Source: Alteromonadaceae bacterium 2753L.S.0a.02 (GTDB lineage: Bacteria > Pseudomonadota > Gammaproteobacteria > Pseudomonadales > Cellvibrionaceae). From it: 64,000 nt of DNA. Under the pieces are notes generated by a model. The model searched no databases and had not been told where the DNA came from. It saw nothing but the letters and a program-made list of their open reading frames with translations. Position numbers and translations under genes: made by a program. Where the stretch lies: positions 682,001 to 746,000 of the forward strand of contig VISH01000002.1 in the NCBI GenBank assembly GCA_007827375.1. Reading direction: 5' to 3'. Positions 11,401-23,400 of this stretch are shown here, piece by piece; the first letter of the stretch is position 1, and the number at the start of each line of letters is the position of its first letter.

Positions 11401-14400
11401 AAAACAAATATTGGGCATACACGCGCAGTAGCAGGACTCGCGGGCGTGATTAAGGCGTGCCTGTCCTTGGAACACGAACTGATACCCGCGTCTCTTAATT
11501 TTGAATCTTGCAATAGCAATATTAATTTGAACGATAGTCCTTTTTACGTGGTAACCGACAATAAGGAATGGCCGCGTTTGGAGGGTAAATCGCGAATGGC
11601 TACCGTCAGTTCTTTTGGATTGAGTGGAACTAATGCTCATGCCGTTATTTCCGATGTGCCGCGAGTAAGCAAAATATCCTCATCTTGGGAGGAGCGAGAT
11701 TATGTTTTTACTTTTTCTGCAAAAACCGAGGATACCCTGTTTGACAATATTGAGGCTTGTCACTGCTGGTTAGTGAAGCCCGCACAACAACAAAGCCCCG
11801 AAATTCAGCGTGAAATTATTGCGAATATTCTCTCGAAAATTCTAGCGCTTCCCGTGAATGAATTTTGCGACGATGCAAGCCTTGAAGAACTGGGTTTAGA
11901 TGCCTTTCTGTTGTCAGAATTTTTTGAAATACTCCGGCGAGAAAGGGCGGTTAGTCTTAGACACGATATGATGTCTGGGATTACTCGTTTTGATGACTTT
12001 TGCGCGCGCATTGCTGAAGTGGATTGTGGTACTCCTGCCTCCAGTATTCAACATCAGCTTGGTGATATTGCTTATACATTGCAAGTAGGTCGTTCACACT
12101 TCGATAAGCGAGTTGCCGTAGTGGCGCGTAGCCCTGAGCAACTCTTGCAAGCTCTGGCACAGCTGCTAAAGCAGAGAATTATTCCGGATCAAGCCCTGCA
12201 GTATAGCGAGCTTGCCAGTAGCGAATTTATGGCGTACGCCGATGCCTGGCAAAACTCCAAGGCACCATTGGATCCGCAGGCAATTTATCCTGCGCGGCGC
12301 ATTAGTATGCCGGGTTACCAATTTTCCAGAGATCGTTATTGGAAGGAGCTTGCCGCGACCCCGGTGATTCAGGCAGAAAATCAAACGCAGTCTACCACTG
12401 TGATGAACGAGTTTAGTGTTGAAGCAGATCACCCCTGGCTAGCCGATCACCAAATTGAACAATTAAAAATTCTTCCAGGTGCCGCACATGTTGCGATTGT
12501 TCGCGATTACGTGCTACAAAGCTTTAAAATGCCAGCGGCAACCTTAAAAAACATGTCTTGGCACAAGCCCGCGGTCGCGGGGGGTAAGAGTCTGCAGTTG
12601 CAGATTAATGTATCACTGAGTGAGGGACTAAAGTATTTTGAAATACAGCAGCAGGGACGCCACAGTAACGACTTGATCGCCAGCGGTGAAATAGTCAGTT
12701 CTCCAATATCAAACACGTCCGCTTCAATTTTTGATATTGGCACCTTGATTGAGCAATGCCCAATGCACCTGAATGGAGAAACGCTGTACGAGGCGTACCG
12801 GAAAATGGGCGTGAATTATGGTGAATCATTCCGCAATGTAAAAGCGATATTTTACAGTGATCAAGCCGCAATCGGTCGCGTGTTAATACCTCAGAACGTT
12901 GGAGAGCACTCCTGGCAAATTGCGCCAGGAGTACTTGATGCGATTTTTCAAGTGACTACTGCTATTGGTTTGCCTAGTCCTAACGAATTTACACGCGGCT
13001 TACAATTACCTGTAGCGATAGAAGAGCTAACGCAGTTAGAAATTTTGGAAGGCGAAGTTTATTGCTATGCTCGATTGCTCAATGAAAAAGACGAACAGCG
13101 CTGCTTCCAATTAGATGTGCTGAACAGTGCTGGACAACAGTTGCTCAAAATAAATAACTTCATCACGACCAGCCTGCAAAAAGCTCACAAAATTACTGAA
13201 CAGGACGCGCCTCAACATTCTCGTGGCGAAATGGTATTGGCGCAAGCAAGTTGGCAGAAAGTCCCGATCCAGCAAGCGCATGACTCTAAAAACAAGATGG
13301 CTATTAAAGTATTTGTATGCGACAACCTGATAAAGAGCTTGGATACCATCAATCAGCCTACGGGGGTTGATCTCACGCAATTGGCAATAGATAAGGAAGC
13401 TTCTTTAGCGAGTCGATCGCGTTATATTTTCGATGTTATTTTTGGCGAGTTGGTAAATGGATTTAAAACCAATCGCCCTCAACCAATAGTTGTAATACTT
13501 CCTGAAACGGAGCGAAACGCAGGGCATTTACTTTCTGGTTTATTTAAATCGGCAAGCCGCGAGAACTCGAAGTTTTGGGGTAGCATTCTTTATTTGAATA
13601 ATGCCTCACAAATTAACGAATTGAGTGATCTTTTGAACCTTGAGATACAAGGTGTTGAATCGGGTTGTGAAAAAATATATCTCGGTAACAATAACTTTTC
13701 TCAACGTGTGCTGATTCCAATTGAGGATGACGGTGGGAAAATACAAACGGAGCTACAGGGCGTTTGCTGGATTACTGGTGGCGCGGGTGGCTTAGGCAGA
13801 ATCCTGGCCGAGGATCTGGCTTTTAATCACAATTGTAACGTCGTACTTAGTGGCCGACAGCCAGCTAATGAAAAGCTCAAAGCTTATGTTAAAAATATGC
13901 AGGAGCAAGGTGCGAATATTACTTATATTCCTTGCGACGTTTCAAAGCTTGATCAGGTTGAGCAGGCTTATCGAAAAATAGAATTTCAGCATGGGGCAGT
14001 GAGTCATGTATTCCACTGCGCTGGGATTGCAGACGATGCGCTTATTCGCAATAAAACCTGGCAGAGTATTGACCGGGTATTTGCTGCAAAAGTTAGCGGT
14101 GTCGAAAACCTCGATCTAGTTACAGTGCGAGCCCCTCTCAAGAGCTTTGTATGTTATGCCTCCCTTGCCGGCGTGTTAGGTAATGTAGGACAGTCAGATT
14201 ACGCAGCTGCGAACGCGTTTCTTGAGAGTTTTGTTGCAAACCGCAATGCACAAGTTGCTTGTGGTGAACGTGTAGGGAAGAGTATTGCCATCGCCTGGCC
14301 GCTTTGGCAGAGCGAGGGCATGATGCCGTCACCCGCCGAGCAGCGGCGTATGAGAGACTCCCTAGGGCTTAGCCCCATGCCTAGCAATCTGGGCTTGGAG

Positions 14401-17400
14401 CAATTGAAATTCGCGCTTTCAGCGTCAGGTGACAGCAGAATTGTTGGCTATGGCGATAGTAACAAAATAAGGGAATTGTTTTTTGGGGCAACGGAAAAAA
14501 CATCTGCTGACCTCAAGGGCACGACATTTGAAACCGGACCGAGGATTGAAGACAAAACACTTATTGCAAAAGCTGTTGAATCTAAATTAGTTGGTATTTT
14601 CGCTGAAGTTTTAAAACTTCCCAAAAACAGAATTACAGCCAAAGAAAGTTTTGATAATTTCGGTATTAATTCGTTGGTGGTCATGGCAATAACTGATCGC
14701 CTGGAAGATTTGTTCGGTGATGTCTCGAAAACTCTGGTTTACGAGCACCAGACAATTGAGGCGCTTGCGGTATTTTTATTGGAGGCCTACCCTGAAACCT
14801 GCGCAGAATGCGTCCCACAGCCAGACACTTTGAGCGGAACCACAGCTGCAGTTTTGCCGGAAAGTCTATTTGATTCGCGGCCGAAAAACGAGCCTGAAAA
14901 CTTAGCGCAGGCCTTAAACAGAAATATATCTGAAGTAGAAATGTCTCGTCAGGAAGCTGTGACTCCTGGCGATTTCAGCGATGAAATAGCGATTGTGGGA
15001 ATTGCTGGGCAATATCCTCAAAGTGATGACTTGGAGGAGTATTGGAAAAACCTAATCGAAGGTAAGGATTGCGTTACCGAAATCCCTGAACAACGCTGGG
15101 ACCTGGCTCGCTTTTTCGATGCAGAAAAAGGCGTTCCAGGTAGGTCTTACAGCAAGTGGGGTGGCTTTCTTCGACATGTTGATAAGTTTGATCCGCTGTT
15201 TTTTAACATTGCACCGCGGGATGCAATCGCCCTAGATCCACAGGAACGCTTGTTTTTACAAACTGTTTGGCAAACCCTGGAAAACGCGGGTTATACCAGA
15301 AAAACTCTAAAAAACATCTCCATTGGTGGCGGCAAGATAGGCGTGTATGTAGGGGTTATGTACGAGGAATATCAATTTCTCGGTATTGAATCTTCGCTTC
15401 GCAATAGCCCCCTGGCACTGGCAGGAAACCCATCGAGTATCGCAAATCGCGTTTCCTATTTTTTAGATTTAAATGGGCCCTGCATGGCGGTTGATACCAT
15501 GTGTTCTTCGTCACTTACGGCGATACATTTGGCTTGTCAAAGTATCAAGAGTGGCGAATGTGAGCTTGCGATTGCAGGTGGGGTAAATGTATCGGTCCAC
15601 CCTAATAAGTATTTATATTTAAGCCAGAACAATGTGGTTTCCAGTAAAGGGCGTTGCGAGGCGTTTGGTGAGGGTGGCGATGGATACGTGCCGGCAGAGG
15701 GCGTTGGCGCCTTGTTGTTAAAACCGCTTTCCAAAGCGCTTGCCGATGGTGACGTAATTCATGGGCTGGTGAAAGGCACTAGCATAAATCACGGTGGTAA
15801 AACCAGTGGCTTTACAGTACCAAACCCGAATGCCCAAGCAAAGGTAGTTGCAGATGCAATTTATTCTGCTGGAATTAATGCGCGTGATATCAGTTACCTA
15901 GAAGCCCACGGTACTGGCACGGCACTTGGTGACCCAATAGAAATATCTGGTTTATCAAAAGCCTTTACGCAATTTAGTGAAGAAAAACAGTTCTGTGCGA
16001 TAGGCTCAGCCAAGTCCAATATTGGCCATTGTGAAAGTGCTGCCGGTGTTGCTGGTATCAGTAAAATATTGCTACAGATGCGCCACGGAAAATTTGCGCC
16101 ATCTCTGCATTCTCAAACAATCAACTCAAAAATCGACTTTACGAATACTCCGTTCTTCATTCAAAAGGATTTAGGCGAGTGGCCAGCGGAATTTATCGAG
16201 CATGAAGGCGAGCTGCGACGAAAAGCCCGCATTGCCGGTGTGTCATCATTTGGTGCTGGTGGGTCCAACGGGCACATTATTATCGAAGAATTTGTAGCGC
16301 GTCCCTATGAAAAGATAGCTCAAGAGTTGCCTCATATCGTTGTGCTTTCCGCACGAACTCAAGAACAATTACGCGAGCGCGTAAGCAAGCTCAATAGCTT
16401 TTTACGTGAAGGACAATTTAGCGATAATCAATTATCGAGCCTTGCTTATACGCTGCAGGTTGGTAGGGAAGCAATGCAATTCAGAATGGGATTTGTTGCA
16501 TGTGGCATCGATGAGATTACGCACAAATTAACCCGGTATTTGCAAAATAATCTCTTGCAAGAGCAGGGAATGTATTACGGAAATGCCCGTGAGATATCAG
16601 CGCCAAGCGATGATGATTATGAAATTGATGTAAATACCATGAATGACTGGCGTACAGATGAAACCACTTGCGACAGGTTACTTTCACATTGGGTTAGAGG
16701 CGGTGAAGTAAACTGGGCGCAATTCTATGGTGATACATTACCACGCCGTATGAGTCTCCCTGATTATCCATTTGCGCTGGATCGGTATTGGGTAGATATC
16801 GGGGTTGACATGCAGCAACCGAGCGATGAAAAAACAAAAATCGAACCTCATAAAAATCCACTGTTGCAAGGCGATGCGCAATGGATTGATGCTACGCAGC
16901 ATCACTCTTTAGAATTTACCGGAAACGAATTTTTTCTTCGAGATCACCAGATCAATAGCGAAAAGGTATTGCCTGGTGTCGCTTATTTGGAAATGGTTCG
17001 CGCAGCGGCTTCAGAGTCGGGTCTGCTGCAACCATCTGAGTCTGCTTCGTTGGTTTTAAAAGACGTCCATTGGATGTCACCTGCCAAGGTTCGTAACGAT
17101 CGATTGTCGTTGCGATTGGATCTGCAGCATGAGGATAATCAGAGCGCTGCCTTCAGCATAAGTAGTTCAAATGGTACTCCTCATTGCCGCGGCGGTGTTG
17201 CTTTACAACCGTTACAAGCCGTTTTACCAATGGACGTAGCTCAATTAAAAGCAAGTTGCAATAAATACGTTCTCAATGCAGAACAAAGCTATCAACGATT
17301 TGATCAGTCGGGTTTGGATTACGGAAGCGGCTTTCGAGGAATACAAGCACTCTATATTGGCCAGCAACAATTACTCGCAAAATTAAAAGTGCCGGAAGAG

Positions 17401-20400
17401 CTCGCAGCGGGAACTGATAATTTCCAATTACACCCCAGTGTTATGGATGCAAGCTTGCAAGCCATCATCGGTTTATTACCCGAAAATACCGCGGATACCT
17501 ATTTGCCGTTTGGGGCCGCGCTTGTCGAAATTCACAGTCAGCGGCCACAACCAGTGTGGGCATGGGTAAATGAAGTTGAAAGTTTAGAACGTAGCAAGAA
17601 ATTTAATATCGACCTACTCGCCGAGTCAGGCGATTTGTGTGTACGTTTATGCGATCTAACACTTCGGGCAATTTCTAAAGCAACGGACACCGCTAGCGCC
17701 ATCCCGCAACCCTTACAAAACCCTGAAAATGAATTGTCTCATACTCTGGCTGTGGCAGATTTCAGAATACCGGTGAGTGACGTCATTGTTGCGCAACTCG
17801 CGAAAGCATTGGGTCTTGAAACTCAGTGGATCAATCTTGATGAGTCTTTTAGTGACTATGGTCTGGATTCCATCAACGGTATCGAACTGGTGGACTCGCT
17901 CAATCGTGAACTGGGAGTTTCGCTTGATGTAACCTCTATTTTTGATTTTTCTTCTGTAAACCGGCTCAGTAAATATATTTGCGAAGAATTTACTGATGTT
18001 TTGCGTCTGAAATTCACTCCCGTTAGCGCTGCGATAACACCGGTTGATTCCGCCGCTAAGGCTCCTGTTGAGTCAGTAAACCAAACCATTACAGCCTCGA
18101 GCCTAACTAGTTGGGATGGAGACAACATTGCGATTGTTGGGGTCAGTGGTCGCTTTGCAGAGTCAGAGACGCTTACAGACTTATGGCAGCATCTCGCTGA
18201 AGGACGCGATTTAATTCGCGATGTGGCGCGTTGGGATATTACTCCGAACACCTCCGACCTTGATAAATCGCGAATGTGTGCACAGGGTAGTTTCGTTGCA
18301 GATATTGAAGAATTCGATGCGCGATTCTTTAGTATATCGGGTGCTGAAGCCATTTACATGGATCCCCAACAGCGTATTTTTCTGGAGGAAGCCTGGTTGG
18401 CATTGGAAGATGCCGGTTACGCAGGTGGCGTTCTAGAAGGTGCGGCCTGCGGTATTTATGTGGGATGTAACGATGGCGATTATCAGAATCTCTTTATCAA
18501 CAGCCCTTATCCCGCACAGGCTTTCTGGGGCAATTCGGGCTCGATTCTTCCGGCGCGCCTAGCCTATTTGCTGGACCTGAAAGGCCCGGCGCTGGCGATA
18601 GACACGGCCTGCTCGAGCTCCCTGGTGGCGATCCACACCGCGGCACAGGCATTGCGCAGCGGTGAAGTCAATTACGCCCTGGCCGGTGGTGTGTTCGTGC
18701 AATCCACCGCCGAGTTCTATCAGTACGCCAACCGCGCCGGCATGCTGTCGCCGCGAGGACGCTGTCACAGCTTCGATGCCCGCGCCGACGGTTTTGTGCC
18801 GGGCGAGGGCGCCGGAGTGGTCTTGCTGAAGCGCTTAAGCGATGCCCTGGCCGATGGCGATCATATCCACGGGGTGATCGTCGGCTCCGCCTGTAATCAA
18901 GACGGCGCCACCAACGGGATCACCGCCCCCAGCGCCAACTCCCAGGAACGCCTCGAGCGCCAGGTGTACGAGCGCCACGGTATCGATGCCGCCAGCATCC
19001 AAATGGTCGAAGCCCACGGCACCGGCACCATGCTCGGCGACCCGATCGAATTTCAAGCCCTCACCCGGGCCTTCCGCAAGGACACCGACGACCGCCAGTT
19101 CTGTGCCCTGGGCTCCATTAAAAGCAACCTGGGCCACACCGCGACCGCCGCCGGCGTAAGCGGCGTACTCAAAATCCTGCTGGCCATGAAACACCAACAG
19201 ATACCGCCCTCACTGCACTTTGAACAGGGTAACCCCAACATCGACTTCGACAACAGCCCGTTCTTCGTCAACACCCAACTGCGCGATTGGCCAGCCAACC
19301 GCGATGGCCTGCCACGCCGTGCCGCCGTCAGCTCGTTTGGGTTCAGCGGTACCAACGTGCACATGGTGATCGACCAGGGACCCGAGTGCCAGCGGGTGTC
19401 ACCGAAGCGCCCCGGCTACCTGGTGGTCCTGTCTGCCGACAGCGAAGCGCAACTGCACACCCTGGTTGAGCGCCTCCACGACCACGTAAACGCGACCCCC
19501 GATATCGACCTGGGCCACCTCAGTTTCACCCTGTTACAAGGACGCAAGCACCTTACCCAGCGCCTTGCCTGGGTCGTCGCCAGTCGCGACGAACTGCTGA
19601 CACAGTGGCAAGCCTACCTGGTGCAGCGTCAGGAGGCCTACCGGGGAGACCTCAAACAAAGCCCCTGGCGCGGCGATCACAGCGCACAACACGCCGTGCA
19701 GCAACACCTCGAGCACGCCAGTTGGGATAACGCGCAAACGCTCGATGCATTGCAGCACCTGGCACAGGCCTACTGCAGCGGATGTCCGCTGGATACCCGG
19801 GCACTGTTCCCGGGCGAGCAGTTTGCACGCATTCCCCTGCCCGGGTACCCCTTCGCCCGGCAACGCTACTGGATCAGCGATCAGCTCCGTGAGCAAAGTG
19901 CTCCCCCCGCGACAGCCCACCCGCTGATCCACCACAACCACTCCAACTTTGAGCGGCAGCAGTACCGGTCCGTATTCCAGGGCCAGGAAATCTTTTTGCG
20001 GGACCACAAAGTCCGCGGCGACGCCGTATTACCCGGTGTGGCCTACCTGGAAATGGCACGCGAAGCGCTGGCGCGATCCGTGGGTTCCCGCCCAGGTACC
20101 CTGGTACTGAGCGATGTTGCCTGGTTGCAACCGATCACCGAGGCGCAGTTTGGTGGCGAGATTACCACCGAGCTGGCCTGGCAGAGTGACGACCGCTTGC
20201 AGTTCAATATTTGCAGCGGTAACGCAAGCGTGCATGCCCAGGGGATAGCGCAGTGGCAGGATCGTCACGCCGAAAGCGTGCCCCTGAAGGCCCTGCGGGC
20301 GCGACTGCAGACCGAATTGAGTGGTGCCCAGTGCTACGACACCTTTAAGCGACTGGGCATTGACTATGGTGCGAGTCATCGCTGCCTGGAAACCCTGTGG

Positions 20401-23400
20401 TGTGGCGAAGGCGAAGTGCTGGCGCACTTGAAACAGAGCCACACCACCAGCGTCGATGGCGAATACCTCGACCCAGGTTTGCTCGATGCCGCTCTTCAGG
20501 CTGCTCTGGGGTTAATTCCAAACGAGCAACGCCTTGCGATACCTCAGGCGGCGGAGCAGGTGGTATTGCATGCGATCCCCGGGAAAGACATTTGGGTGTG
20601 GGTGCGTGAGATATCCCGACATCACGACGGCCTGCTGGTTGATATTGATCTGTGCAATTCCAGCGGCGCCCCCCTGCTCAGCATCGCCGGATTGAAACTC
20701 CATTTTCTCAACCAGATGCCAGTACGACACGATATTTCCGGCGAACCACAACTTCGCGTGTTCACGCCTCTGTGGTCAGCGGTCTCCGCTCACGGCACCC
20801 CGGCGCAAACTGTTTTCGTATGTGATTTGGATGACATGCCCACAGCGCAATTAATGCGAGATGGAACAGAATGCGCGGTGATAAGCAGTGAAGGTGCCAC
20901 TCACGCAGAGCGCTACCTCAACCTTACCTTGCAAATACAAGCCAGATTAAAGGCATTGTTACAAACCGATCCACACTGTCGTGCGATCTTTTTACTAAGG
21001 CCAGAGGCAGCGGGCTTAAGCGGTCTGGTACGCAGCGCCCGGAAGGAATATCCCCAAAGTCAGCTACAAACATTGATTGTTGCTGATCGTAAGGATGATG
21101 CCCAGTTGGTCGAGCAGCTGTTAACAGGCGTGCCCGGTGAACTCCTGCGCTGGGGCGCAGCGCAAATGCAAATGGAGCAATGGCAACTTCAGGAGAATGC
21201 GGTACTCGGTAACCAGTCAGATCCCGTTTCTTCACTTGCCTGGCAAGAAAACGGGGTTTACCTGATTACCGGCGGTGTTGGCGGCTTGGGTCTCATCTTT
21301 GCCCGAGAGATAGCCCGTTGCGCTCCCGGTGCGGTGCTCCTGCTCACCGGGCGTCGAGCGCATCCAGAGAATTTGCCGGGAATCCTCGCTGAACTCGCGG
21401 CACTGGGGGCAAAACCCCACTACAAAAGCGTCGATGTCAGTGACGCCTGTGCCGTAAACACATTAATCGCTGAGGTACTCGAGGAGCATCGCCATATCAA
21501 TGGAATACTGCACAGCGCCGGGGTATTGCAAGACGGCCTTTTAAGCCGTAAATCCGCGCGCGAATTTGAGCAGGTGTTCGCGCCGAAGGTGGCGGGTTTG
21601 GAAAATCTTGATCGCGCAATTGCAGGTCGATCCCTCGATTGGTTTGTTGCCTGCTCTTCTGCTAGCGCGGTGCTGGGAAATGCCGGGCAGAGTGATTACG
21701 CCGCGGCCAATGGTTTTATGGATGTTTACCTCGCGCAACGGCAAGAGCGTGTTAACGCGGGCGAAGCCTTTGGTACCAGCCTCAGCATAAACTGGCCCCT
21801 GTGGGATGAGGGTGGCATGGGCTTAAGCGGCGCGCTACGCGAAAAACTGTGGCGTTCCATGGGAGTGGCTGCTATGCCGACCCCAAGCGGTTTGCAGGCT
21901 TGGAAAATATCGCTGCTTCAAAACGCCGCGCAATCCCTGGTGTTGTATGGCAACGACATGCTGTTCAAGTCTGTTGTACAGGCGGCACGCACGGCCGAAA
22001 CACCTTTGCAGGAAATACCTTCTTCACAGGAGTTGTCACCGCGAAACCAAAATTTGGAATCTTCGGTGGATTCCCACTTGCTGCATACCGAACTGGCAAA
22101 GATGGCAGCTACGATTTTGTGCATCAATCAAAACGATGTGGATGCGGTTACCGACTTTGGGGATTTTGGTTTTGACTCCATTAGCCTTACTCGATTTGCC
22201 GGAGAAATTAACAGCCGTTTTGGCGTGAGCCTTACGCCAGCACTGTTTTATGAACACTCCAATCTGGAAGGGTTGATTCATTATTTAGTGACCGAGCATC
22301 AAGCGGCATTTTTACAGGAAGCATCGCAAAACTCGGAAGTTCAACAACACAAAACGGAACAACCGACAGTCACACCAGAGCTGATTCGTCAGGTGCAGCA
22401 AAGCACAGCCAGGATGGCCCAGCAACGGGATTTGTCGGCGATGCAGAACCATAACGAAATTGCCATTATCGGATTAAGCGCCTGTTTTCCTAAATCAGAT
22501 GATCTAGCGCAGTACTGGCAAAACCTGGTAAATAATCGCGATTGCATTGATGAAATTCCTGAAACCCGCTGGGACTGGAAGAAATACTTTGGCGAGCCAG
22601 AGGAAGGGTTGAATCAATCCAATGTGAAGTGGGGCGGATTTATGCGCGGTGCGGATGAATTTGATCCGCTGTTTTTCGGTATATCTCCTGGTGAAGCCAA
22701 ATTGATGGACCCGAATCAGCGCCTCATCATGCAGTATTGTTGGCAAGCGATCGAAGATGCGGGTTATTCCGCGGAATCCCTCGCTGGCAGCGACACCGGT
22801 ATTTTTGTGGGGACGGGCTGTTCCGGTTACACCGGCTTACTTGCTGAATATGGCGTTGCCACGGAAGCGCAAACATCTACCGGAATGGCGGCATCTGTAG
22901 GCCCGAATCGCATGAGCTTTTTCCTGGATGTGCATGGTCCCAGTGAGCCTGTGGAAACAGCGTGTTCCAGTTCGCTGGTGGCAATACACCGCGCGGTTAA
23001 ATCCATCCAACAGGGTGAAAGCAGAATGGCTCTGGCTGGTGGTGTGAATGCATTGGCAAGTCCGCATCTCAATATCAGTTTTAATAAAGCCGGCATGTTG
23101 TGCGACGACGGTCGCTGTAAAACTTTTTCTGAAAATGCTAATGGCTATGTGCGCGCCGAAGGCGCTGCGATTTTATTGTTGAAAAAACGCAGTGATGCCG
23201 AGCGCGATGGTGACCACATTTATGCGCTAATTAAAGGTACAGCCGAAAATCACGGCGGCCGCGCTAACTCTCTCACCGCGCCCAATACCAAAGCGCAGGC
23301 AGCGGTTATTCAAAAAGCCGTGCAACAGGCCGGTATAGATCCCCAAACTATCACTTACATCGAAGCCCATGGTACGGGCACATCGCTGGGTGATCCGGTG

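Noticed and set aside
14977..17994. Module 3 as a dehydrating bimodule partner with a non-elongating KS
   Set aside because: KS3 retains Cys, EAHGTGT and NIGH, so there is no sequence support for KS0.
18559..20442. Several minus-strand open frames in the GC-rich repeat, also mirrored at 27059-28942
   Set aside because: High GC lowers stop density, and both copies show the same frames because the DNA is duplicated. The plus-strand KS-DH protein explains the conservation.
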